Source of the DNA: Deltaproteobacteria bacterium
Lineage (GTDB): Bacteria > Desulfobacterota > Desulfuromonadia > Geobacterales > Pseudopelobacteraceae
Reading direction: 5' to 3'
Assembly (NCBI GenBank): GCA_030654645.1
Contig: JAURXC010000401.1
Location: 1 to 6,706 of the forward strand
Length of the DNA stretch: 6,706 nt
Shown here: piece by piece, positions 1 to 5,405 of the stretch
How positions within the stretch are numbered: the stretch's first letter is position 1
How the letters are laid out: each line of letters starts with the position of its first letter
Translations under genes and position numbers: made by a program
Notes under the pieces: model-generated
What the model saw: only the letters and a program-made list of their open reading frames with translations
The model's database searches: none
Told to the model about the DNA's origin: nothing

Positions 1-585
1 GGCTACCAGGCGAAGCACTTCGGCCACCACGAAACAGCCGGCCTTGTCGTCAAAACCGCGCGAGGCGACCCGATCACACTGAAGCCGGGTAAACGCGATT
101 TCAAATGTGAAGGCATCCCCTAATCTCACCAGTTTTTGGGCCTCTTTTTTGTCCTGCGCACCGATATCGATATACTGCGATTCCAGCTTGACCACCGTTT
201 CACGGTCCTTGTTGTCCATCAGATGGATCGGCTTTTTGCCGATCACTCCGGGCAACGGACCGGCGGAGGTGTGGACATTGACCCGCTTGCCGGGTGTCAG
301 ATGGGCATCCACGCCACCAACCGCGGCAAAATACAGGAAACCCTTGTCATCGATATATTTTACCTGCAGACCGATCTCGTCGGTGTGGCCGACGATCATC
401 ACCCGCGGCAGGTTTTTCCCCTTGCCGCTGATGCGACCGAAGACGTTGCCCATCACATCGGTGGTCAACTCATCGCAGAAGGGAGCCACGTAATCGCGGA
501 AAATCCGTTGGGCCGGTTGTTCATAACCTGACGGACTGGGGGCATCGAGCAGTTTTTCGAGAAACTTCAGTGAATCTTTGCGCAT
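1..585 (-). CDS. M42-family metallo-aminopeptidase, N-terminal part (runs off left edge)
   Basis: This is the first 195 codons of a cytoplasmic M42 peptidase (the FrvX/YsdC/CelM group, often misannotated as endoglucanase). These are di-metal aminopeptidases that form large tetrahedral particles and trim peptides. The ATG at 585-583 opens MRKDSLKFLEKLLDAPSPSG, a typical family N-terminus. GHTDEIG at residues 66-72 supplies the first metal-site His67 and Asp69. SRGFDDKAGC at residues 175-184 carries the metal-bridging Asp, probably Asp179. Residues about 75-165 correspond to the inserted dimerisation (PDZ-like) domain. The catalytic Glu pair and the remaining ligands lie beyond the window. The start overlaps the end of the radical SAM gene by 19 bases in another frame, with a GAGG ribosome site 9 bases upstream, so it is probably the third gene of the rnc operon. 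Substrate specificity cannot be read from this part. Confidence 0.9.
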   Translation of the reverse strand, partial: MRKDSLKFLEKLLDAPSPSGYEQPAQRIFRDYVAPFCDELTTDVMGNVFGRISGKGKNLPRVMIVGHTDEIGLQVKYIDDKGFLYFAAVGGVDAHLTPGKRVNVHTSAGPLPGVIGKKPIHLMDNKDRETVVKLESQYIDIGAQDKKEAQKLVRLGDAFTFEIAFTRLQCDRVASRGFDDKAGCFVVAEVLRLVA

Positions 586-1640
586 TGTTGATATACCTCG
601 TTAATGGAGTATTTAAGATCGTTCACCAGATTATACCTGAAATATCCGTTATCCCTCTTGATCATGATTTCTTTTTTATCAAGCGTCATATCCGCGGCAA
701 GCCGAATCCTAACGCCACGTCCGGCCAGCCGTTCCTGGTTGGAGCGTTTATGCCCGGTAACATCCGACAGCCGCGAGGGATGGCAAAACACTTCAACCGA
801 ATCGCCTTCCGCCACATAATTGCCGACCAGATCACCGTACAGACCCGAACTAACCAGCTGCCCCAGCGACGGGTGCCAGCAGCCGGCCAGCACGGTGTCG
901 GCATTGAGTCCGTCATCGGCCTGAAGCCCGATGCGGATCACCGGCAGAGCTGCCCGCAACGCTCGGTGCAGAAGCAGCTTGCAAAGCGTCACCCCCTGTT
1001 CCAGGCTCAAGGGAAAATACTCTCCGGCGCCATAACGCCGCGCCAGTTCGGTGCCACGAATGACGATCGTCGGATAGATCCGGACAAAATCGGCCCCGGC
1101 AGAGATGACCCGCTCCAGCGACATCAGTGACGAATGCGGCGTATCGCCGGGCAATCCCGGCATCAACTGGGCCCCGGCCAGCACCCCCTGCCGTTTGATG
1201 CAGCGGATGGCCGCCTCGGATGCGGCCGCCGTATGCCCGCGCCCGGATGCGTCCAGCACGACGTCATCCATCGACTGGACACCCAGTTCAATTGTGCGCA
1301 CGCCATGATTTTTGAGCCACAAAACCCGTTCAGGATCAATACAGTCAGGGCGGGTAGAAAGCCGTACTGAGGAGATTTCGCCGCATGCCAACAACGGCTG
1401 CAAAGGAGCCAGCAATTCATCCTGAATCTTTTCGGGAAGAGCGGTGAAACTGCCACCGAAAAAAGCGACCTCAACCGGTCGCCCGCCCGCGCCGGACCGC
1501 CATACAGCAATTTTGGAGAGTATCTCCACCTGGGTCGGCAGAGCGCCACCGGCACCGGATATGGTTTTCTGGTCACAAAAGACACAGGTGTGCGGACAGC
1601 CCTGATGGCTGATAAAAAAAGGGACCGTAACCGGCTTCAC
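567..1640 (-). CDS. Elp3/MiaB-like radical SAM protein of unknown function
   Basis: This is a 357-residue radical SAM protein. HQGCPHTCVFC at residues 12-22 holds the CX3CX2C cluster ligands Cys15, Cys19 and Cys22, which bind the [4Fe-4S] cluster that cleaves S-adenosylmethionine. Barrel motifs follow in order: FFGGSFTALP (60-69), LSTRPD (94-99), IELGVQSMD (117-125), AQLMPGLPGDT (157-167) and RIYPTIVIRGTEL (about 188-200). The series resembles the Elp3 radical SAM core and its C-terminal extension. There is no room for the acetyltransferase domain of true Elp3, so tRNA-elongator activity should not be assumed. Related genes lie next to rnc in many Firmicutes and related genomes, by general knowledge. 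The start is GTG, inside a GTGA overlap with the rnc stop, which implies translational coupling; no strong ribosome site is seen. The substrate is unknown. Confidence 0.9.
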   Translation of the reverse strand: MKPVTVPFFISHQGCPHTCVFCDQKTISGAGGALPTQVEILSKIAVWRSGAGGRPVEVAFFGGSFTALPEKIQDELLAPLQPLLACGEISSVRLSTRPDCIDPERVLWLKNHGVRTIELGVQSMDDVVLDASGRGHTAAASEAAIRCIKRQGVLAGAQLMPGLPGDTPHSSLMSLERVISAGADFVRIYPTIVIRGTELARRYGAGEYFPLSLEQGVTLCKLLLHRALRAALPVIRIGLQADDGLNADTVLAGCWHPSLGQLVSSGLYGDLVGNYVAEGDSVEVFCHPSRLSDVTGHKRSNQERLAGRGVRIRLAADMTLDKKEIMIKRDNGYFRYNLVNDLKYSINEVYQQCAKIH

Positions 1641-2347
1641 TCAACCGGTCCCATGGAGGCTTTGACACTGTCCAGCGCTTGCGCCGCCGCGGCCTGCTGG
1701 GCAATCTTTTTGGATTTTCCCTGGCCCTCACCGACACAGCGGCCGTCAAGCAAGACTTTGAAGTGGAACAATCGGTCATGCGGGGGACCGGATTCCCTGA
1801 AGAGGCTGTATTCCGGCATCGAGGCGCCCAGCACTGAAAGCAGCTCCTGCAGTTCGCTTTTTGAATCACACCCAAGCGTCAATGATTGCGGTTTCGCCGC
1901 CAGATCGGCAAAAAGCCGGTCAATCAGCGAGCGGGCGACATCCAGTCCGCCATCCAGGTAGAGCGCGGCCAGCAGCGATTCCAAAACATCCGCGAGGATC
2001 GAATCCTTGGTCCGCCCCGAGGATTGTTCCTCGCCACGTCCAAGCAACACGAACTCCCCGACATCAAGCGTCCTGGCCCGATCAGCCAGCATATCCTGTC
2101 CCGCCAACCGGGAGCGGAGACGGGACAGGGCACCCTCGTCCCAATCAGGATGCCCGTGGTAGAGCAGCTCGGCCAACAGCATCCCCAATACGGAGTCCCC
2201 CAGAAATTCAAGCCGCTGGTAATCGTTACCGTTGATCCCGTCCGATTCATGCAGATGGGAAGTGTGTGTAAGAGCGCGCAAAAGGAGGGCCCGGTCTTTG
2301 AACCGATGCCCCAGAACCGCTTCTAGTTGTTGTAAGTTAGTATTCAA
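1637..2347 (-). CDS. rnc: Ribonuclease III
   Basis: RNase III is the double-strand-specific endonuclease that processes rRNA precursors and structured mRNAs, acting as a homodimer with Mg2+. The 236-residue length is normal. The endonuclease domain (about 1-150) has the signature YQRLEFLGDSVL at residues 43-54. It keeps catalytic Glu47 and Asp51, Glu71 (E. coli Glu65), and Asp120 and Glu123 in DSILADVLESL (E. coli Asp114 and Glu117). The residue matching E. coli Glu38 is Gln44. A double-stranded RNA-binding domain follows (about 161-230), ending in the usual GKSKKIAQQAAAAQAL helix. The start is TTG: it has GGAG 9 bases upstream, gives a family-like N-terminus (LQQLEAVLGHRF), and no in-frame ATG or GTG lies between it and the upstream stop. 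It heads the rnc-radical SAM-M42 group and has a good promoter close by. Confidence 0.97.
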   Translation of the reverse strand: MNTNLQQLEAVLGHRFKDRALLLRALTHTSHLHESDGINGNDYQRLEFLGDSVLGMLLAELLYHGHPDWDEGALSRLRSRLAGQDMLADRARTLDVGEFVLLGRGEEQSSGRTKDSILADVLESLLAALYLDGGLDVARSLIDRLFADLAAKPQSLTLGCDSKSELQELLSVLGASMPEYSLFRESGPPHDRLFHFKVLLDGRCVGEGQGKSKKIAQQAAAAQALDSVKASMGPVE

Positions 2348-2356
2348 AAGCTGTAT

Positions 2357-2360
2357 CTCC
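2357..2360 (-). promoter_or_regulatory. Ribosome binding site supporting the TTG start of rnc
   Basis: GGAG on the minus strand sits 9 bases before the TTG start at 2347. No in-frame ATG or GTG occurs between this TTG and the upstream in-frame stop near 2384, so the site helps fix the start. Confidence 0.6.
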
Positions 2361-2368
2361 GGAGCTAA

Positions 2369-2397
2369 ACTATAGCGACACGGTCAGATTTTGGCAA
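2369..2397 (-). promoter_or_regulatory. sigma70-type promoter for rnc operon
   Basis: Read on the minus strand, TTGCCA (2397-2392) is followed by 17 bases and then TATAGT (2374-2369). This is four of six matches to the -35 consensus and five of six to the -10, with ideal spacing. The predicted transcription start is near 2362, giving a leader of only about 15 bases that begins at the GGAG ribosome site. This is a prediction from sequence only. Confidence 0.65.
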
Positions 2398-2414
2398 CTG
2401 AAAGTCATATCAGT
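2397..2414. repeat. Short inverted repeat between the divergent promoters
   Basis: ACTGA (2397-2401) and TCAGT (2410-2414) form perfect five-base arms around an eight-base spacer. The repeat sits between the rnc and tmk -35 boxes and touches the rnc -35. It could be a shared operator, but arms this short are common by chance. Confidence 0.25.
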
Positions 2415-2423
2415 GGAATTAGG

Positions 2424-2452
2424 TTGATAAATCGGGGGCGCTTGCATATAAT
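2424..2452 (+). promoter_or_regulatory. sigma70-type promoter for tmk-holB
   Basis: TTGATA (2424-2429) is followed by 17 bases and then a perfect TATAAT (2447-2452). This is five of six matches to the -35 consensus and six of six to the -10. The predicted start is near 2459, giving a leader of about 36 bases before the tmk GTG. It lies back to back with the rnc promoter, with 26 bases between the two -35 boxes. It is the strongest promoter match in the window, but is predicted from sequence only. Confidence 0.75.
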
Positions 2453-2494
2453 TTCGCATTTAGATTTACGGCACGTACCGACTTATGGACTCTG

Positions 2495-3160
2495 GTGAAT
2501 ACGTTGGGCTATTTCATTACATTTGAAGGCGTGGAAGGATCGGGGAAAAGCACCCAGATCAGGTATTTGTCGAACAGCCTGATTTCCCGCAACCTGAGCA
2601 CCACCCTGACCCGTGAGCCCGGCGGTTGCCCGATTGCCGATAAAATTCGCGCAATCCTGCTGGATGCCGACAACAGTGCCATGTCAGCGATGGCCGAACT
2701 GATGCTTTACGCCGCTGCCCGTGCCCAGCATGTCAACGAGGTGATAGCTCCGGCGCTGTCCGATGGTGGCATTGTGTTGTGTGACCGCTTCTGCGATGCA
2801 ACGGTTGCCTATCAGAGCTATGGCCGCGGCCTCGACCGGTCGATTATCGACACGCTCAACAGCCATGCCTGCTCCGGAATCTCACCGGACCTGACAGTTC
2901 TGATCGACTGTGACCCACGGGTCGGCCTGGAAAGGGCCCGCCGCCGGATCGAACTTTCCAGCGGCCCACGGGAAGAACGTTTCGAGCTGGAAGCCATCGC
3001 CTTTCACCAACGTGTCCGCTCAGGCTATAACCAACTGGCCATTGATGAGCCGCAACGTTTTGTAATTGTTGATGGCGCCGGAACAGTTGAGGGAATTGCT
3101 TTAGAAATTTCAGCGGCGGTACTGGCGCGGATTCCGGAAGGCCTGCGTGCCATTAGCTGA
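2495..3160 (+). CDS. tmk: Thymidylate kinase (dTMP kinase)
   Basis: This enzyme phosphorylates dTMP to dTDP with ATP, an essential cytoplasmic step in dTTP supply. The 221-residue length is normal to slightly long. The P-loop FEGVEGSGKSTQ is at residues 10-21 (Lys18). The dTMP-binding motif TREPGG is at 39-44, and CDRFCDATVAYQ at 96-107 holds the conserved Asp97-Arg98. The LID region, about 146-163, is rich in arginine (RARRR, then REERF). The P-loop lacks a basic residue in its variable part while the LID is arginine-rich, which is the pattern of the bacterial (type II) enzymes. The GTG start has no clear Shine-Dalgarno. A TTG at 2504, three codons in, would give the common N-terminus MGYFITFEG and has GGTGA five bases upstream, so the true start may be there. 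The 3' end overlaps holB. Confidence 0.96.
   Translation: MNTLGYFITFEGVEGSGKSTQIRYLSNSLISRNLSTTLTREPGGCPIADKIRAILLDADNSAMSAMAELMLYAAARAQHVNEVIAPALSDGGIVLCDRFCDATVAYQSYGRGLDRSIIDTLNSHACSGISPDLTVLIDCDPRVGLERARRRIELSSGPREERFELEAIAFHQRVRSGYNQLAIDEPQRFVIVDGAGTVEGIALEISAAVLARIPEGLRAIS
3136..3141 (+). promoter_or_regulatory. Ribosome binding site for holB inside tmk
   Basis: GGAAGG lies within the tmk coding sequence, five bases before the holB GTG at 3147. It supports the GTG start and the 14-base overlap with tmk, and suggests coupled translation. Confidence 0.6.
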
Positions 3161-4124
3161 CATTCGTGGACATGAGCGGATTATCGAGGTTCTGCGGCGT
3201 TCCCTGCGAACCGGTAAAACAGCCCATTCATACCTGTTCGAAGGGATTCCCGGATGCGGTCGTAAAAAAACCGCATTGGCGCTGATCCAGGCTATTTTCT
3301 GCAAAGCTGGAGAGGATGATGCCTGCGGGGCCTGTCCGTCATGCCGCAAGGTAGCCTGCGGCAGCCATGCCGACATTCATACGGTCGAGCCTCTGCCGGA
3401 TAAACGTGACATAAGTATCGACCAGTTGCGGGAAATGCAACGGACCTTGTCACTGCGCCCCTACGAAGCGCCGCGCAAGGCCTGCATCATCGAACCGGCC
3501 GAGCGCATGAGCGTCAACGCGGCCAACTCTCTGTTGAAAACACTGGAAGAGCCCCCCGGAGATGCGTTGATCATCCTGCTGACTGAAAACGCGGGGATGC
3601 TGCTGCCGACCATCCGTTCCCGCTGTCAATTGATCCGCTTTGCGCCACTATCGCCCGAGCATTTGCTGACGCTGCTCGAACTAAACGGAATGGAAAGCGG
3701 TGCAGCCAGCCTCCTGGCTCCAATCTCCGGCGGCAGCATGCAGCGGGCGCTGGAACTGGACAACGAGTCGCTCGCCGTACGCCGCGACAACGTAATATCG
3801 CGGCTGGGCAAGATGGATATAAACCGGATAGCCACGGTATTTGATGCCGCCGAAGCGCTGTCCGGCAACCGCGAAGAAACTCTGGAACTGCTCGATCTGC
3901 TGCTGTCGCTATATCGTGATGCGATCCATCTGGCCGCCGGCAGCCATGAGATAGTAAACCGCACGGCAAGCGCAGCTATCGAAGCCATCGCTGCCCGCAG
4001 TTCACTGCCACGTATCATGGAACTCTTGGACGATATCTACCAGACCCGGAAGGACGTCCAGCGAAATGCCAACCCCAAATTGGCCCTGGACCATCTGTTC
4101 ATGAACATTGCTGCGGACGCCTGA
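3147..4124 (+). CDS. holB: DNA polymerase III delta' subunit
   Basis: Delta' is the stator of the clamp loader, which with delta and DnaX loads the beta sliding clamp onto primed DNA. The 325-residue protein begins with the family N-terminus DIRGHERIIEVL. Its Walker A region is degenerate: GIPGCGRKKTA at 33-43 has Arg39 where the P-loop Lys is expected. That fits delta' being a non-ATPase member of the loader. A zinc module is formed by Cys52, Cys60, Cys63 and Cys66. The stretch AERMSVNAANSLLKTLEEPP (118-137) is highly typical of the family, and the SRC motif at 158-160 carries the Arg finger offered to the neighbouring ATPase subunit. The C-terminal third is the less conserved collar domain. 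The GTG start has a good ribosome site within tmk. The stop codon lies in a hairpin. Confidence 0.95.
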   Translation: MPLADIRGHERIIEVLRRSLRTGKTAHSYLFEGIPGCGRKKTALALIQAIFCKAGEDDACGACPSCRKVACGSHADIHTVEPLPDKRDISIDQLREMQRTLSLRPYEAPRKACIIEPAERMSVNAANSLLKTLEEPPGDALIILLTENAGMLLPTIRSRCQLIRFAPLSPEHLLTLLELNGMESGAASLLAPISGGSMQRALELDNESLAVRRDNVISRLGKMDINRIATVFDAAEALSGNREETLELLDLLLSLYRDAIHLAAGSHEIVNRTASAAIEAIAARSSLPRIMELLDDIYQTRKDVQRNANPKLALDHLFMNIAADA

Positions 4125-4141
4125 TTTACGATTCAGGCGTC
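4116..4141 (+). other. Hairpin spanning the holB stop codon
   Basis: GACGCCTGA (4116-4124) and TCAGGCGTC (4133-4141) form a perfect nine-base-pair stem around an eight-base loop. The left arm contains the last codons and the TGA stop of holB. No T-run follows (GGCACAAACG), so it is not a canonical intrinsic terminator. It could stabilise the 3' end of the tmk-holB message, partially terminate it, or help a Rho-dependent event. The rest of the 152-base gap up to the next gene shows no convincing promoter. Confidence 0.6.
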
Positions 4142-4266
4142 GGCACAAACGAAAGCTTTGCACAAGTTCCGTTTCCGGCTTGTCCGGTTTATAAATAGAA
4201 GTTACTTCCTGCTCTTTTCCGGCAGAGAATTAATCCGTTAACGCACTTATCCTGTTTATCAGGGTT

Positions 4267-4272
4267 AGGAGG
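4267..4272 (+). promoter_or_regulatory. Strong Shine-Dalgarno for the TTG-initiated PSP1/RicT gene
   Basis: A perfect AGGAGG, within TTAGGAGG at 4265-4272, lies only four bases before the TTG at 4277. The spacing is short, but no ATG or GTG is available nearby in frame. This site therefore supports the TTG start. Confidence 0.7.
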
Positions 4273-4276
4273 TTTT

Positions 4277-5404
4277 TTGTCACACATTGTAACCATTCAG
4301 TTTGCAAAAGCCGGCAAAATGTACGATTTTGACGCGGGCTCCATCGAACTTTCCCAGGGTGATCACGTTATTGTAGAAACCGAGCGCGGTCTGGGCATCG
4401 GCCAGGTTGTGCGCCCTCCAAGCGCACAGGACGATATTGCGCCGAACAACCTGGTTGCCATAAAGCGCAAGGCGACTGCGGATGACATGGCAACACTGGA
4501 AGTTATCTCTCAAAAAGAAAAAGAATCTTTCGAATTTTGCGTCAAGCGCATCATTGAACGCAACATGCCCATGAAGCTTGTGCGGGTGGAATATCAGTTC
4601 GACTGCAGCAAGGCGGTCTTTTTCTTTACTGCTGATGGTCGTGTCGATTTCCGCGATCTGGTCAAAGATTTGGCCCACTCTTTCCACACCCGCATAGAAA
4701 TGCGCCAGATCGGGGTTCGTGATGAAGCCAAGATGATCGGCGGTATAGGCATTTGCGGCCGTGAGCTGTGCTGTTGTTCCTGGCTGCGCGACTTCCAGCC
4801 GGTATCGGTCAAGATGGCCAAGGAGCAGAACCTGGCGCTCAATCCCAACAAGATTTCAGGCCAGTGCGGACGCCTCCTCTGTTGCCTGGATTACGAATAC
4901 GATACCTACTGTTGCCTGCGTAAGAATTTCCCAAAAGCCGGAAAACGTGTAAGCATTGCCAACGCAACCGGAATTGTGGACAAGGTCAACATTCTCACCG
5001 GCAACATTACGCTTAAACTTGACGACAACAAAATCGTGGTTATCAGGCGCGAAGAGATTACCGGCGATGGCGCAGCTCCCACATCCGCTCCCGAAGCAGC
5101 GCAGCGCACCGCTCCGCCGGCGCAGCCCCGTCCCCCCAAAAACCGTGAGCGGCGCTCCGAACAACGGCGCAAACCCGAAAAAAGCTCGCTGCAGTCCGTG
5201 TTGCAGACTGATACGGAGGAGACAGTTGCTGCTCAACAAACACCTCCGGCTGCACCCAAAAAAGCAGGTGCGGAACAACCGCCGGAAGCTGGCAAGGCAG
5301 GCCAGCCACGCAGCAAAAAGCACCGGTCCCGAAAACACGGGCATCGCAAACCACAGGGCGGCACAACAGACGGCGGCACACCGGCGCCATCATCAGGAGC
5401 TTGA
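4277..5404 (+). CDS. ricT: PSP1-domain protein, RicT/YaaT family
   Basis: This is a homologue of Bacillus RicT (YaaT), which with RicA and RicF binds [4Fe-4S] clusters and directs RNA maturation by RNase Y. The gene also follows holB in Bacillus. The N-terminal part (about 1-90) includes GDHVIVETERGLGIGQVV (28-45). The PSP1 C-terminal region includes GGIGICGRELCCCSWL (155-170) and GQCGRLLCCLDYEYDTY (195-211). Cysteines at 160, 165, 166, 167, 197, 202 and 203 fit the family's cluster-binding pattern, and a further pair sits at 212-213. Residues about 264-375 form a Pro/Ala/Lys/Arg-rich tail, likely disordered, with basic patches at 288-302 and 345-358. The start is TTG behind AGGAGG. metG begins one base after the stop, so the two are probably co-transcribed. 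RNase Y control is inferred from homology; the partners are not in this window. Confidence 0.88.
   Translation: MSHIVTIQFAKAGKMYDFDAGSIELSQGDHVIVETERGLGIGQVVRPPSAQDDIAPNNLVAIKRKATADDMATLEVISQKEKESFEFCVKRIIERNMPMKLVRVEYQFDCSKAVFFFTADGRVDFRDLVKDLAHSFHTRIEMRQIGVRDEAKMIGGIGICGRELCCCSWLRDFQPVSVKMAKEQNLALNPNKISGQCGRLLCCLDYEYDTYCCLRKNFPKAGKRVSIANATGIVDKVNILTGNITLKLDDNKIVVIRREEITGDGAAPTSAPEAAQRTAPPAQPRPPKNRERRSEQRRKPEKSSLQSVLQTDTEETVAAQQTPPAAPKKAGAEQPPEAGKAGQPRSKKHRSRKHGHRKPQGGTTDGGTPAPSSGA
5395..5399 (+). promoter_or_regulatory. Ribosome binding site for metG inside the PSP1/RicT gene
   Basis: AGGAG within the final codons of the upstream gene lies six bases before the metG ATG at 5406, near-ideal spacing. 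With the one-base gap between genes this points to coupled translation. Confidence 0.65.
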
Positions 5405-5405
5405 C

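Noticed and set aside
570..1130. 186-residue open frame on the plus strand
   Set aside because: It lies wholly antisense to the radical SAM gene, whose motifs are unmistakable, and its translation shows no recognisable domain. The smaller plus-strand frames over rnc and the M42 gene are likewise shadows.
3264..3270. A7 run in holB as a programmed frameshift site, as in dnaX
   Set aside because: In frame the run reads CGT AAA AAA ACC, which is not a proper A AAA AAG type heptamer, and protein homology continues unbroken on both sides. A -1 shift would stop after about 16 codons.
4142..4163. Possible sigma54 promoter (GGCAC ... TTTGCAC)
   Set aside because: The distance from GG to GC is 18 bases instead of the required 12, so the elements cannot form a -24/-12 promoter.
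4167..4195. Possible sigma70 promoter for the RicT-family gene (TTCCGT-17-TATAAA)
   Set aside because: The -10 box is fair but the -35 box matches only two or so consensus bases. Other -35 candidates (TTGCAC at 4158) have a spacer of 26 bases. Not strong enough to annotate.
4252..4264. CCTG-TTTAT-CAGG mini-hairpin before the ricT ribosome site
   Set aside because: A four-base-pair stem is too weak and too common to claim as a regulatory structure.
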